Positions 1 to 9,864 of a stretch of 64,000 nucleotides of DNA are shown one piece after another (the stretch's first letter is position 1; each line of letters starts with the position of its first letter). Origin of the DNA: Erythrobacter sp. (lineage in GTDB: Bacteria; Pseudomonadota; Alphaproteobacteria; Sphingomonadales; Sphingomonadaceae); contig NZ_JAMWYX010000006.1 in the NCBI RefSeq assembly GCF_024305245.1, forward strand, positions 62,001 to 126,000, given 5' to 3'. The position numbers and the translations under genes were made by a program. The notes under the pieces are model-generated. The model was not told the DNA's origin, did not search any database, and saw only the letters and a list, made by a program, of their open reading frames with translations.

Positions 1-1
1 G

Positions 2-949
2 CTCGACAATCACCCCGGCATGCGCGGGGCTTCCGAAATCCTGCATTGCGAAGGCGTGGTCGGCGGTGATGAACTGCCCAGCCGCGCCATGCGCCGCGCC
101 AAGACCACCAGCATGGGCCTGACCGTCAATGCGGTGAAGACCGGCGAGGCCGGAGCCGCCGTCAGTGCGGGCAATACCGGCGCGCTGATGGCGATGAGCA
201 AGATCGCGCTGCGCACTTTGCCGGGGATCGATCGCCCGGCGCTGGCCGCGATCATGCCGACCTTGCAGGCGCATGATGTGGTGATGCTCGATCTGGGCGC
301 CAATACCGAAGCCGATGCCCGCAATCTGGTGCAGTTCGCCGTGATGGGCGCCGCCTATTCGCGGATCGTCAACGGCTTCGAACGCCCGGTCGTGCGGCTG
401 CTCAATATCGGTACCGAGGAAATCAAGGGCACCGAGGAACTGCGCGATGCCGCCGCGATGCTCACCGCCGCCTCGGCGCGCGAAGATGGCGGTCTGGCAT
501 TGATGTTCGACGGGTTTGTCGAAAGCGACAAGATCAACCGGGGCGAAACCCACGTGGTCGTGACCGACGGTTTTTCCGGCAATATCGCGCTGAAGGCGAT
601 CGAAGGATCGGCGCGCTTCGTCACCGATCTGCTGCGGCAGGCGTTCACGTCGTCGCTGCGGTCGAAGGTCGGCTTTCTCGTATCGCGCCCGGCGACCGAA
701 CTGCTCAAGCATCACCTCGATCCCAACAACCACAACGGGGCGGTGTTCCTCGGCCTCAACGGCGTGGTGGTGAAAAGCCACGGCAGCGCCAATGCAAAAG
801 GCGTCGCCAACGCCGTGGCCGTCGCCGCGCGATTGCTCGAAAACAAGCTGACCGAGCGGATCGCACATGATCTGTCGCAACTGGGCGAGGGCGCGCTGGG
901 CCAGAACGGCCGGATTACCGGGCCGAAGGGCGGCGAGGCCGCGGCATGA
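2..949 (+). CDS. plsX: Phosphate acyltransferase PlsX (5' truncated by window edge)
   Basis: PlsX makes acyl-phosphate from acyl-ACP and feeds PlsY in phospholipid synthesis; it is a peripheral membrane enzyme. The reading frame is open from base 2, so the true start lies upstream and about 315 residues are present. The conserved segment [11 protein letters not shown] lies near the start of the visible part, followed by GIDRPALAA and a typical C-terminal SHGSANAKG block. The stop overlaps the fabH start codon (ATGA), so the two genes are translationally coupled, as is usual for plsX-fabH. Identity is secure from motifs and context. Confidence 0.95.
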   Translation, partial: LDNHPGMRGASEILHCEGVVGGDELPSRAMRRAKTTSMGLTVNAVKTGEAGAAVSAGNTGALMAMSKIALRTLPGIDRPALAAIMPTLQAHDVVMLDLGANTEADARNLVQFAVMGAAYSRIVNGFERPVVRLLNIGTEEIKGTEELRDAAAMLTAASAREDGGLALMFDGFVESDKINRGETHVVVTDGFSGNIALKAIEGSARFVTDLLRQAFTSSLRSKVGFLVSRPATELLKHHLDPNNHNGAVFLGLNGVVVKSHGSANAKGVANAVAVAARLLENKLTERIAHDLSQLGEGALGQNGRITGPKGGEAAA

Positions 950-1920
950 ACGGTTCGCGATTGCTGGGAACCGGATCGGCGCTTCCCGCCAAGGTGGTGA
1001 CCAATGCCGAACTTGCGGAACGGGTCGACACTACCGACGAATGGATCGTCGAGCGCACCGGCATTCGCCAGCGCTATATTGCGGGCGAGGGCGAGACCAC
1101 CGCGACACTGGCGACCGCTGCGGCGCGCGCGGCATTGGCCGATGCGGGCGTCGATGCGTCGAGCATCGGTCTGATCGTGCTTGCCACCGCCACGCCCGAC
1201 AACACTTTCCCCGCCACCGCAACCAAGGTGCAGGCCGCACTGGGCTGCAATGGCGGGATCGCTTTCGATGTCGCGGCGGTGTGTTCGGGCTTTCTCTATG
1301 CGCTCGCCACCGCCGATTCGCTGCTGCGCACCGGCATGGCCAAACGCGCGTTGGTGATCGGCGCGGAAACGTTCAGCCGTATTCTCGACTGGGAAGATCG
1401 CACCACCTGCGTGCTGTTCGGCGACGGGGCAGGGGCAGTCGTGCTCGAAGCGCCCTCCGGCGGGGACAGCGGCAAGAACGCGCCTGGCATCATCGCAAGC
1501 CGGCTGCATGCGGACGGCGCTTGCCATGATCTGCTCTATGTTGATGGCGGCCCTTCAACCACGCAGACCGTCGGCCATGTGCGGATGAAGGGGCGCGAGG
1601 TGTTCCGCCACGCGGTGGTCAACCTTTCGAGCGTTCTCAGAGAAGTGCTTGATGAAGCAGGCGTTTCCGCTGACGAGATCGACTGGGTGGTGCCGCATCA
1701 GGCCAATGCGCGGATCCTCGATGCGACAGCGAAGAAGCTTGGGCTTGCGCCTGAAAAGGTGATCGTGACAGTCGACGTGCATGCCAATACCTCGGCCGCC
1801 TCGGTGCCGCTGGCGCTTGATGTCGCGCGCAAGGACGGGCGGATCAAACCCGGCGATCTGGTCATGCTGGAGGCCATGGGTGGCGGCTTCACCTGGGGAG
1901 CCAGCCTGATCCGGCTGTAA
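946..1920 (+). CDS. fabH: Beta-ketoacyl-ACP synthase III (FabH)
   Basis: FabH condenses acetyl-CoA with malonyl-ACP to start fatty-acid synthesis in the cytoplasm. The 324-residue protein has normal family length. The thiolase-fold triad can be read: the nucleophile Cys in AAVCSGF near residue 112, the His in WVVPHQAN and the Asn in HANTSAAS. The C-terminal GGGFTWGA glycine motif is also present. The start ATG overlaps the plsX stop by four bases. It is followed by a 140 bp gap before ihfA. Confidence 0.97.
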   Translation: MNGSRLLGTGSALPAKVVTNAELAERVDTTDEWIVERTGIRQRYIAGEGETTATLATAAARAALADAGVDASSIGLIVLATATPDNTFPATATKVQAALGCNGGIAFDVAAVCSGFLYALATADSLLRTGMAKRALVIGAETFSRILDWEDRTTCVLFGDGAGAVVLEAPSGGDSGKNAPGIIASRLHADGACHDLLYVDGGPSTTQTVGHVRMKGREVFRHAVVNLSSVLREVLDEAGVSADEIDWVVPHQANARILDATAKKLGLAPEKVIVTVDVHANTSAASVPLALDVARKDGRIKPGDLVMLEAMGGGFTWGASLIRL

Positions 1921-2060
1921 GGCGAGGCGGTGTCGTGGCGCGAGAAAGCTAACACACTTGCTGAAAACTCAACATTAGCTGCGTCATCACATTGCAAACC
2001 TGACGAAAAATAGTAAGCTGAAGGTCTTCGGATGGGTCGCGCCAACGAAGGAGCAAGCGC

Positions 2061-2360
2061 ATGATGCGTTCGGTAGGAACTTTGACTCGCGCCGATCTGG
2101 CAGAAACCATCAATCGCAAGATGGGATTCAGCCGGGCGGAATCCCTTGAAATGGTCGAATCGATCCTCGGCAAGATGAGCGATGCGCTGGCGCGTGGCGA
2201 AAACGTCAAGATTTCCGGCTTCGGCAGTTTCGTGCTGCGCGACAAGAACGAACGGATCGGTCGCAATCCCAAGACCGGGGTGGAAGTGCCGATCACACCG
2301 CGCCGGGTGATGACCTTCCGCGCGAGTCAGTTGCTCAAGGAACGGATCGCCAAGGGCTGA
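2061..2360 (+). CDS. ihfA: Integration host factor subunit alpha
   Basis: This is a small DNA-bending protein of the HU/IHF family, 99 residues, that heterodimerises with IHF beta to shape promoters and recombination sites. The beta-arm region reads [24 protein letters not shown] and then [14 protein letters not shown], which matches IHF alpha. A clean ribosome site AAGGAG (2048-2053) lies 7 bases before the chosen ATG. It sits in the conserved plsX-fabH-ihfA-merR order of alphaproteobacteria. The 140 bp leader after fabH is A/T rich and probably holds its own promoter, but no convincing -35/-10 pair was found. Confidence 0.95.
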   Translation: MMRSVGTLTRADLAETINRKMGFSRAESLEMVESILGKMSDALARGENVKISGFGSFVLRDKNERIGRNPKTGVEVPITPRRVMTFRASQLLKERIAKG

Positions 2361-2419
2361 CGGCCCGAAGGATAGTGCGCCAAAGCATGGCACGCCAACG
2401 CATGGCATAGGTGAGGCTG

Positions 2420-2851
2420 ATGACCGAGTTCGGTGACGGGAAAGACGAAGGCGCGCTGCGCACCATCGGCGAAGTCAGCGAAGCGCTCGGGATCAAGCCT
2501 CACGTGCTGCGTTATTGGGAACAGCAGTTCCCCTTGCTCAAGCCCCTCAAACGCAGCGGCGGGCGGCGCTATTACCGGCCGAGCGATGTTGCGATGGTCG
2601 AAGCGATCGATCGGCTGGTCAACCGCGAGGGCTACACTCTCAAGGGCGCCGAGGCGGTGCTGCGCGCCTCGAGCAAGGGCGCGCTCGATCGGCGCGCGCT
2701 GGATCGCCGCGATGGCGATCGCCGTGCCGCGGCCGACTCCGACCCAGGCCCCGGCGTTCGCCTGATGGTGACCGAAGCTCCTGACATGGCAGAGACGGTT
2801 GCGGGCCTGAAGGCGATCCGCGCAAGGCTTGCCGCCGCGCTCGACGCTTAG
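2420..2851 (+). CDS. MerR-family transcriptional regulator
   Basis: The N-terminal MerR winged-helix domain (about residues 15-85) contains the TIGEVSEALGIKPHVLRYWEQQFP recognition region and a YYRPSDV turn. The C-terminal tail is short and has no cysteine-rich metal site. The family partner of plsX-fabH-ihfA in this class of bacteria has the same architecture; its target is not known from the sequence. An in-frame GTG at 2411 would add three residues, but the GTGAGG at that point looks like the ribosome site for ATG 2420. It is convergent with smc, with only 2 bases between the stops. Confidence 0.9.
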   Translation: MTEFGDGKDEGALRTIGEVSEALGIKPHVLRYWEQQFPLLKPLKRSGGRRYYRPSDVAMVEAIDRLVNREGYTLKGAEAVLRASSKGALDRRALDRRDGDRRAAADSDPGPGVRLMVTEAPDMAETVAGLKAIRARLAAALDA

Positions 2852-2853
2852 GT

Positions 2854-5800
2854 CTATTCCGCCGCCAGCAGCGCGGCTTCGCCCAGATCGACGCTGACGA
2901 GGCGAGAGACGCCCTTTTCCGCCATCGTCACTCCGAACAATCGGTGCATCCGGCTCATCGTTACCGCGTTGTGGGTGACGATCAGGTAGCGCGTCTTGGT
3001 GGTCCGCACCATCGAATCGAGCAGGTCGCAGAAGCGTTCGACGTTCGCATCGTCCAGCGGCGCGTCGACCTCGTCGAGCACGCAGATCGGTGCGGGGTTG
3101 GTGAGGAACAGCGCAAAAATCAGTGCGGTCGCGGTCAGCGCCTGCTCGCCGCCGGACAGCAAGGACAGCGATTGCAGCCGCTTGCCGGGCGGCTGGGCAT
3201 AGATTTCGAGGCCCGCCTCCAGCGGATCGTCGCTGTCGACCAGCGCCAGATGCGCCTGCCCCCCTTCGAACAGGCGGGTAAACAGCACACGGAAATGGCC
3301 GTCGACCTCCTCGAAGGCGGCGCGCAACCGCTCGCGCCCCTCACGGTTGAGATTGCCGATCGATCCGCGCAGCCTTGCGATGGCTTCGACCAGTTCGGCC
3401 TGTTCGCTGGCACTGCTGCCATGCTCGCCCTCGATCCGCGCCAGTTCCTCGGCTGCGACAAGGTTGACCGGGCCGATCCGCTCACGCGCGGCGGTGAGGC
3501 GTTCCAGCTCTTCGGATTCGCTGCTGGCGGGCGCGATGTCATCCTCGCCGAAGCCGAAGCGGTCGCCCAGCAGCGGGGGCGGACACTGGAACCGCTCGCC
3601 GGAAATGCGGGCGAGTTCGGTGCGGCGCGATTCCTCGTTCTCGGCCCGCGCGGCAAGGCTGGCACGGCCTTCACGCGCTTGCGCCAGCGTTTCGGTGCGG
3701 GCGGCGAGTTCTGCGTCAGCCGCGCGTTGGCGGGTCTCGGCCTCGCGCATCGCGGCCTCGGCCGCAGCGAGTTCGGCGGTGAGGCGTATGCGGGTCGCTT
3801 CGCCCGCTTCGATCTCGGCGGTCAGTGCAGCGGGTTTGGCAGCGTGGATGGCGCGGTCCTCGGCGATTTCGGCCAGTCGGCGCGCCGTTTCGGCCATGCG
3901 CCGCTCGGCATCGCTTGACCGCGCCTTCCAGCCCGCCTGCTCGGCCTGCTGCGCTGCGAGCCGTTCCCGCGCGACGGCCAGCGCCTGATCCTGTGCGGCA
4001 AGATTGGCCAGTGCGGCCTGAACGGCGCTGCGGGCGGCGGCGTTTTTCGCCTGTGCGGCTTCCAGCGATGCGCGCCCGGCATCGCGCGCGGGCAGGCGCT
4101 GGCGCTGCGCCTTCGCAGTGGCAAGATCATCCTTTGCCGCGGCGAGCTGCGTTTCGGTTTCGCCCGCACTCGCGGCCAGTTCGGCCAAACGCGCGGCGAG
4201 CCGCTCCTTCGCTGCCTCAGCCTGATCGAGTCGCCGCAAGGCCTGCCGCTCGGCCTCGATCGCACCTGCGATGGCGCGCTCCTGACCCACAAACGCAGTC
4301 TGGAGCGCGGTCAGTTCCTCGCGCACGGCCTTGTCCTCGGCCTCGGCATTGGCAGCGGCTTCGCGCAAAGACGGGAGCGCGGCATCCAGTTCGGCAAAGC
4401 GGTTGGCGGCTTCGAGCTGCGCCGCCTCTGCCGCACCTTCGCCGCGCGCGATGAAGCCGTCCCACCGGCGCAGGTGTCCGGCGCGGGTCACCAGCCATTC
4501 GCCGGGGGCCAGCGTGCGGCCATCATCGGTGTCCGCGCAATGCACCAGCGCCAAGCGAGCGGCGAGTTCCGGCGGACAATCGGCGAGGTGCGCGAGCAGG
4601 CTGTCGGCCACTCGTGCGGGCGCATCGGCCCCGGTCCAGTACCGCCCGTCCTGCGCTGCTGCGGGAGCGCCCAAGGGGGACTTGCCGTCGCGCCCCAGCA
4701 CAGCGGCGAGCGCGCGTTCGTAGCCGGGCGCTACGCGCACACGGTCGAGTGCGGTGACCATTCCCTGCCGCCCGGCTTCGCGTTTGGCCCGCGCGTCGCG
4801 GTCGCGGGCGAGGGCAGTGTGCTCGCGTTCGATCCCCGCGAGTTCGGCGCGCGCGGCGGCGAGCGCGCTGGCGGCTTTGTCGCGCAACGCCTGCAATTCG
4901 CCCTTGCGCGCCTGATCGGCGGAGAGCTTTTCGCGCAATCCCGCCAGTTCAGTTGCCGTCGCATCGGACGCATCGCGCGCGGCGAACACATCGGCTTGCG
5001 GATCGCCGCTCTGGGCCAATTCGGCGCGGGTGCGGGCGATCCGCGCCATGTCGCCCTCGATCCGCTCGAGCCGGGCTTCGGCCTGTTCGACTGCCGCTTC
5101 GGCAACGCGCCATTCGGCCTCGACCCCGGCGTGATCGGCGGTTGCTTTCGCCAGCGCGAGTTCGGCGGCGCGGCTGGCACGTTCGCTGTCCTCCGCGCGG
5201 TTGGCGAGCGCGGGGCGGGCGGCTTCGGCCTCGGTCACGGCGTTGCGGCTGGCGGTGACCTCGGTATCGAGCCGCGCCAGGGCCTCTACCGCGCTGCTGG
5301 TCAGCCGGTCGGCATCCTTCCGGTCTTCCTCCAGCCGGGTTTGCTGGCGGGTGAGATCGGCGAGGCGGGTTTCGGCGGCTTCGAGCTTTTCGGACAACGC
5401 GGCCATGCGGTGCCCGTTGGCGCTGGCATCGTCGCGCCGGTCGGCGAGTTCATCGCGCGCGGCGGCGAGCGTTTGTGCCGCTTCGGCCTGCTCGGTCTGC
5501 GCAGCGGCGACCGCGCTTTGCGCCTCGGTGACGGCGGCGTTGGCGCCCTCCGCGGCGGCGCGCGCTTCCCTGGCGGCGAAGGCGGCTTCACGCCAGCGCG
5601 CAAACAGCAGCCGTGCTTCGGCAGATTGGATCCGGTGGGTCAGTTCGGTGTAGCGTTCGGCCTGCTTGGCCTGCCGCTTCAACGAGGACATCTGCGCGTC
5701 GAGTCCGGCCATCAGGTCTTCGAGCCGGGCGAGGTTCGCCTCGGCCCCGCGCAGTTTGCTTTCGGCGTCCTTGCGGCGGACGTGCAGCCCGGCGATCCCG

Positions 5801-6276
5801 GCGGCTTCTTCCAGCATCGCGCGGCGTTCTGCCGGGCGGGCGGCGATCACCGCGGCGATCTTGCCCTGGCTGACCAGCGCCGGAGAATGCGCACCGGTGG
5901 CGGCATCGGCGAAGGTCAGCGCCACATCCTTGGCCCGCACGTCGCGGCCATTCACGCGGTAGGCGCTGCCCGCACCGCGCTCGATCCGGCGGGTGACGAC
6001 CAGCTCATCGTCGCGGTCATCGCTGGCGTGCAGCACCACTTCGGCAAAGTCGCGCGGGGGGCGGGTGGAGGTGCCCGCGAAGATCACATCCTCCATTCCG
6101 CCCGATCGCAGCGACTTGGCGGAGGTTTCCCCCATCACCCAGCGGATCGCTTCGAGCAGGTTGGACTTGCCGCAGCCATTGGGGCCGACAACCCCGGTCA
6201 GGCCGGGTTCGATGCGCAATTCCGCCGGCTCGACAAAGCTCTTGAACCCCGTGAGCTTGAGCCGGTGGAACTGCAT
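2854..6276 (-). CDS. smc: Chromosome segregation protein SMC
   Basis: SMC is the core ATPase of the condensin-like complex that organises and separates chromosomes. The 1140-residue protein has the N-terminal Walker A GPNGCGKSN (residues 31-39) and long alanine/glutamate-rich coiled coils on both sides of a glycine-rich hinge near residues 520-620. The C-terminal ABC signature is LSGGEQALTA, with Walker B VLDEVDAPLDD. The start ATG at 6276 precedes MQFHRLKLTGFKSF, the standard SMC N-terminus. No scpA/scpB is nearby. The gene upstream on the same strand is a DsbA-like lipoprotein, 30 bp away. Confidence 0.97.
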   Translation of the reverse strand: MQFHRLKLTGFKSFVEPAELRIEPGLTGVVGPNGCGKSNLLEAIRWVMGETSAKSLRSGGMEDVIFAGTSTRPPRDFAEVVLHASDDRDDELVVTRRIERGAGSAYRVNGRDVRAKDVALTFADAATGAHSPALVSQGKIAAVIAARPAERRAMLEEAAGIAGLHVRRKDAESKLRGAEANLARLEDLMAGLDAQMSSLKRQAKQAERYTELTHRIQSAEARLLFARWREAAFAAREARAAAEGANAAVTEAQSAVAAAQTEQAEAAQTLAAARDELADRRDDASANGHRMAALSEKLEAAETRLADLTRQQTRLEEDRKDADRLTSSAVEALARLDTEVTASRNAVTEAEAARPALANRAEDSERASRAAELALAKATADHAGVEAEWRVAEAAVEQAEARLERIEGDMARIARTRAELAQSGDPQADVFAARDASDATATELAGLREKLSADQARKGELQALRDKAASALAAARAELAGIEREHTALARDRDARAKREAGRQGMVTALDRVRVAPGYERALAAVLGRDGKSPLGAPAAAQDGRYWTGADAPARVADSLLAHLADCPPELAARLALVHCADTDDGRTLAPGEWLVTRAGHLRRWDGFIARGEGAAEAAQLEAANRFAELDAALPSLREAAANAEAEDKAVREELTALQTAFVGQERAIAGAIEAERQALRRLDQAEAAKERLAARLAELAASAGETETQLAAAKDDLATAKAQRQRLPARDAGRASLEAAQAKNAAARSAVQAALANLAAQDQALAVARERLAAQQAEQAGWKARSSDAERRMAETARRLAEIAEDRAIHAAKPAALTAEIEAGEATRIRLTAELAAAEAAMREAETRQRAADAELAARTETLAQAREGRASLAARAENEESRRTELARISGERFQCPPPLLGDRFGFGEDDIAPASSESEELERLTAARERIGPVNLVAAEELARIEGEHGSSASEQAELVEAIARLRGSIGNLNREGRERLRAAFEEVDGHFRVLFTRLFEGGQAHLALVDSDDPLEAGLEIYAQPPGKRLQSLSLLSGGEQALTATALIFALFLTNPAPICVLDEVDAPLDDANVERFCDLLDSMVRTTKTRYLIVTHNAVTMSRMHRLFGVTMAEKGVSRLVSVDLGEAALLAAE

Positions 6277-6306
6277 CAGGTTATCGCCGCGCCCCCGCGT
6301 CTCGCC

Positions 6307-7053
6307 TTAGCGCGCGCCGGCGCGCTGCAGCAGCGGTTCGAGCTGATCCCAGGTGCTGACGCCTAGCTTCTCGCCATTGAGCAGCAGGGTGGGGGTGGCG
6401 TTGATGCCCAGTTCTTCGGACTGGCTGGTCGACGCGTCGGCAATCGCCTGGACTGCGTCGGTATCGGCAAGGCAGGCGCGCGCCTGATCGGCGCTCAGCC
6501 CGCGCGCGGCGAAGAAATCGATTAACCCGGCGGCTTGCGCGACGGTCACGAAACGCTGGTCGACCGGCTGGGTCGTGGCCGTCTGATAGAGCGCCTGATT
6601 GGCATCAACCTGCGCGAAGATGTCCGAAAGCGCAGCCCATGCCTGATCGGACAACGGCTGCATGTTCTCCTTCGCGCCGCAGCGTACCAGAGTGGCGATG
6701 CTGAGGTCGATCGGATCGCGCACCAGATTGCGCAGTTCGAAGCTGACCGTGCCGGTGGGAATATACTTGTCGGTCAGCGCTGGCTTCGCGGTGGCAGCGA
6801 AATTGGCGCAGGCGCCGCAGGTGTGCGAGGCATATTCCACCAGTTTCAGCGGGGCATCGGGATTGCCGATCATGTAGCCGCCTTCGGGGGTGACGGTGAC
6901 GGTATTGGTCCAGCTGGTGCCTTCGGGCGCGGCGACCGCGGGCAAAGGTTCGCCACTGGCGACCCCGCCGGGGGCGGCAGCATCGTCACAGCCGGCAAGG
7001 GCGAGCGGAGCAGCGGCAAGCAGGCCGAGCACGGATAGGCGGGAGAGTTTCAT
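6307..7053 (-). CDS. DsbA-family thiol:disulfide lipoprotein (CGAC active site)
   Basis: This 248-residue protein has a lipoprotein signal (hydrophobic stretch ending LALAGC), so it is predicted to be membrane-anchored on the periplasmic side. A thioredoxin_4/DsbA-like domain follows, with the redox motif CGAC in SHTCGACANF and the cis-proline loop INATPTLLLNG. It probably oxidises or isomerises disulfides of exported proteins. The open frame extends upstream to 7326, but AAGGA is well spaced before ATG 7053, and the upstream extension overlaps the next gene in an unrelated frame. It is followed by smc and preceded by a second DsbA-like gene. Confidence 0.9.
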   Translation of the reverse strand: MKLSRLSVLGLLAAAPLALAGCDDAAAPGGVASGEPLPAVAAPEGTSWTNTVTVTPEGGYMIGNPDAPLKLVEYASHTCGACANFAATAKPALTDKYIPTGTVSFELRNLVRDPIDLSIATLVRCGAKENMQPLSDQAWAALSDIFAQVDANQALYQTATTQPVDQRFVTVAQAAGLIDFFAARGLSADQARACLADTDAVQAIADASTSQSEELGINATPTLLLNGEKLGVSTWDQLEPLLQRAGAR

Positions 7054-7144
7054 CGAAGACATATCCTTGGCACAATGAGACAGAAGAATAACCGCGTGCG
7101 CGCCATGCCAGCAAGGCCGGGCGCGGGCACTGTGAACAACTGGA

Positions 7145-7909
7145 TCAGCCGCCGCCGCTTTCGTCAGCGGCAGAAGGGGCAAATCGGGCGGAGAGCAGCG
7201 GGAATAGCCCCGACCAGCTGTGGACATCGACCAGCAACTGATCGTCGAGCGCGAAGCTGGGCGTGGCCGCAACCTGGAAATCGGTCCGGTCCGCAGCGCC
7301 GTTGTCCAACAGCTTCTGCGCCGCAATATTGTCCATCACGCATGCATTGACGTCTGAGATCGACTGGCCGCGCTGCACCAGCATATTCGTCAGGCCGAGT
7401 GCACCGGCGATCATGCGCGCTGCCTTGTCCCCGCGCGCCCAGATGGCCTTCTGACTTTGCGGAGCGTTCTGAAACTTCGCCATCCACTCGCTCTGTCGGT
7501 ACATGAAGGCGCTGTGGCGATCCTTGAAGCCTGCCGGATCGCCGCACTGCACCAATAGCGAAACCGTGAGGTCGAGCGCGTTGCGGATCACCGGACGCAC
7601 TTCCACCGCCATCTTGCCGGGCCTCAGCAAGGACATGTCGATCGCCGGTTCGCCTTCCATCGCAAAGGTGGCGCAATGGCTGCAGGTATAGCTGATGAAC
7701 TCGATCAGGCGCGTTTCGGCTTCGGGATTGCCGATCAAATGGCCGCGATCGGTGCGGACGACAGCCGCGCTCCAATTGCGTTGCTGATCGACGCCGTCGA
7801 AGGCGCTGCGCGGGTTTTCAAGGCTCTGCTGCGCCGTTCCGGGCGCTGCCAGCGCGACCAGCGCCGCGCCAAGCGCGGCGCTAATGATTACAGGGGGGCG
7901 CAAGGTCAT
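7145..7909 (-). CDS. DsbA-family periplasmic thiol protein (CSHC active site)
   Basis: This 254-residue protein starts with a Sec signal peptide (hydrophobic core AALGAALVALAAPG, likely cut after GTAQ). The thioredoxin-like domain carries a CSHC redox pair in SYTCSHCATF and a cis-Pro segment VAATPSFALDD. It resembles its downstream neighbour in layout but is not a recent copy, and it lacks a lipobox, so it should be soluble in the periplasm. The start ATG overlaps the stop of the upstream DUF721 gene (7906-7909), so the two are coupled. Confidence 0.9.
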   Translation of the reverse strand: MTLRPPVIISAALGAALVALAAPGTAQQSLENPRSAFDGVDQQRNWSAAVVRTDRGHLIGNPEAETRLIEFISYTCSHCATFAMEGEPAIDMSLLRPGKMAVEVRPVIRNALDLTVSLLVQCGDPAGFKDRHSAFMYRQSEWMAKFQNAPQSQKAIWARGDKAARMIAGALGLTNMLVQRGQSISDVNACVMDNIAAQKLLDNGAADRTDFQVAATPSFALDDQLLVDVHSWSGLFPLLSARFAPSAADESGGG

Positions 7910-8457
7910 GGGATGTCCCGCTCCTTATCCGGGGTTTCGTTATCGCCAAAGCTGCGGGCGAGGGATTCAAGCACGGTGCGCAGTTCCGGATCGCCGATAT
8001 CGCGCAAACTGTCGCCCAGTTCCAGTGGGATCGGCTTCAGCGAGGGCGGGGCTTTGGCGGGTTTGTCGGCAAGGGCGGGCTTGACCGCGCCCTGCCGCAG
8101 CTTCACCCGCGCCACCGCCTTGTAGCCGAAAAAGCGGTTCACCCGGTCAATGATTTCCGGGATGACCTGCTGGATCAGCGGCGCATGGGCGGGCACCACC
8201 ACCAGTTGCAGGATGCCTTCGGCCTTCTCGCCGGGCGGAAAGCGGATCGCTTCGGGGCTGCAGATGCGGGCGTGCGTGGGGCCGACGATTTCCGGCCAGC
8301 GGGTGACAACCGAGCTTTGCACGAAGCCGAAGCGGCGAAACGCGGTTCGCCCGATTTCGGGCATCAGGTCGCCGATCGCGCGCGCGCCCTTGCCGCGCGG
8401 CCTGGTATAAGGCTTGGTCGTGCCCGACTTCGCCGGAGGTTTCTTGTCGCTTCCCAT
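7906..8457 (-). CDS. DUF721 protein, DciA-like DnaB helicase loader candidate
   Basis: A basic N-terminus is followed by a DUF721 domain of about 90 residues (WPEIVGPTHARICSPEAIRF, then PLIQQVIPEIIDRVNRFFGY). DUF721 proteins include DciA, the ancestral loader of the replicative helicase in bacteria without DnaC. The assignment rests on the family, since the sequence alone does not prove function. An ATG at 8472 would add five residues. ATG 8457 was chosen because it leaves room for the divergent mutY start. The C-terminal 60 residues are acidic and probably disordered. Confidence 0.8.
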   Translation of the reverse strand: MGSDKKPPAKSGTTKPYTRPRGKGARAIGDLMPEIGRTAFRRFGFVQSSVVTRWPEIVGPTHARICSPEAIRFPPGEKAEGILQLVVVPAHAPLIQQVIPEIIDRVNRFFGYKAVARVKLRQGAVKPALADKPAKAPPSLKPIPLELGDSLRDIGDPELRTVLESLARSFGDNETPDKERDIP

Positions 8458-8486
8458 GATTGCGCCTGCCATGCCATAGGCGGGAC

Positions 8487-9530
8487 GTGACTGCCAGTAT
8501 CTCCGACATTTTGCTTGGCTGGTATGATGCCCATGCGCGCGATCTGCCGTGGCGCAATCCGCCCGGCGGCACCTTGCCGGATGATCCGGCGTGGCCGTAC
8601 CGAGTGTGGCTGTCGGAGGTCATGCTGCAGCAGACCACCGTGGCGGCGGTGAAACCCTATTTCGCGAAGTTCACCGCGCGCTGGCCGACGGTCGATGCGC
8701 TGGCCGCCGCGCCCGAGGACGACGTCATGGCGGCATGGGCAGGGCTGGGCTATTATTCGCGGGCCCGCAATCTGGTGAAATGCGCGCGCGAAGTGGCAGA
8801 GCGCGGCGGTTTTCCTGCAACCGAGGCGGAACTGCGGCAACTGCCCGGTCTGGGCGATTATACCGCCGCCGCCATCGCTGCGATTGCGTTCGGTCAGCGG
8901 GCAGTGGTGGTCGACGCGAATGTCGAGCGGGTCGCGGCGCGATTATTTGCGATTGACGAACTCTTGCCCGCAGCGCGCAAGGCGATCCGCGCTGCGGCTG
9001 GCACGATCACCCCCGCAATGCGTGCAGGCGATTTTGCGCAAGCCATGATGGATTTGGGCTCGCAGATCTGCACCAGCAAGGCACCGCGCTGTCTGCTGTG
9101 CCCGTTACGCGAGCTTTGCGCGGGCTATGCCGCAGGCGATCCCGAGCGCCTGCCGGTCAAACCTGCGAAAAAGCCGGTGCCCGAACGGCGCGGCACGGCG
9201 TTCTGGATCACCCGCAACAACGGCGCCGAGGTGTGGCTGGTCACCCGTCCGGGCAGCGGGATGCTCGGCGGGATGCGGGCGCTGCCCGATGATGGCTGGA
9301 GCGCGCAAGGCGATGGTTCGGGTGAGCCGCCAGTGTCAGGCGAATGGCGGATGCTCGGCGCAGTGCGGCACGGCTTTACCCATGCGCATCTGACCTTGGG
9401 CGTGATCGCCCTCGATACGGACACGCCGCCACCGGGCGAGGGGCAATGGTGGCCGGTCAGCGGGATCGAAGACGCGGGGCTGGCAACCTTGTTCGCCAAG
9501 GCTACGCGGCTGGCGCTGGCGAGCGTCTAG
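8487..9530 (+). CDS. mutY: A/G-specific adenine DNA glycosylase MutY
   Basis: MutY removes adenine mispaired with 8-oxoguanine. The domains in order are the endonuclease-III-like HhH-GPD core (LPWRNPPGG, LQQTTV, then LPGLGDYTAAAIAAIAFG with the catalytic Asp in VVVDANVERV), a four-cysteine [4Fe-4S] loop (CTSKAPRCLLCPLRELC) and a C-terminal NUDIX-like recognition domain ending HAHLTLGV. Family N-termini fit a GTG start at 8487. A TTG at 8460 in the same frame would add nine unlikely residues. It is divergent from the DUF721 gene with a gap of about 30 bp. Confidence 0.95.
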   Translation: MTASISDILLGWYDAHARDLPWRNPPGGTLPDDPAWPYRVWLSEVMLQQTTVAAVKPYFAKFTARWPTVDALAAAPEDDVMAAWAGLGYYSRARNLVKCAREVAERGGFPATEAELRQLPGLGDYTAAAIAAIAFGQRAVVVDANVERVAARLFAIDELLPAARKAIRAAAGTITPAMRAGDFAQAMMDLGSQICTSKAPRCLLCPLRELCAGYAAGDPERLPVKPAKKPVPERRGTAFWITRNNGAEVWLVTRPGSGMLGGMRALPDDGWSAQGDGSGEPPVSGEWRMLGAVRHGFTHAHLTLGVIALDTDTPPPGEGQWWPVSGIEDAGLATLFAKATRLALASV

Positions 9531-9748
9531 AAGATACCGCCGCCCAGCATCAGGCGCACGGCTGCGATCAGCAGAACGACCAGACAGAAATTGCGCCCGC
9601 CATCCTTGGACGACAGCGCGCCGATGATGATCCCCAGCACGATCAGCGGCAAGGCGATCCAGTTCGCCCATCCCAAAAGCGGGATCTGCGCCGGAATGAC
9701 GATGACGAGGCTGATAAGGCCGATGATAAAGGCAAGTGCGTTGAGCAT
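9527..9748 (-). CDS. Small hydrophobic membrane protein, unknown function
   Basis: A 73-residue protein with two or three predicted membrane segments (ALAFIIGLISLVIVIPA, WIALPLIVLGIIIGAL and FCLVVLLIAAVRLML). A short SSKDGGRN stretch separates the last two. No family is recognised. The last codons overlap the mutY stop on the other strand. An upstream ATG at 9763 is possible, but neither start has a good ribosome site. The clean hydrophobic pattern is the main reason to accept it as a gene. Confidence 0.65.
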   Translation of the reverse strand: MLNALAFIIGLISLVIVIPAQIPLLGWANWIALPLIVLGIIIGALSSKDGGRNFCLVVLLIAAVRLMLGGGIF

Positions 9749-9864
9749 GTGTCTTATATGCATAGGACACCGCGCTTTTGCAAGCCCGCAGGCAGTGCCC
9801 GCGATTGACCCATGCGCCCGGCTGCCCCAGACAAGGGGCCAAAGCCCATCGGAGATTCTGCCTC

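Noticed and set aside
1947..1980. AGCTAA/TTAGCT inverted repeat in the ihfA leader as an operator
   Set aside because: The arms are only 6 bp, 22 bp apart and unique in the window; in an A/T-rich leader this can arise by chance.
4474..6366. 630-codon plus-strand frame opposite smc
   Set aside because: It is glycine/alanine-rich with no motif; smc on the other strand is certain.
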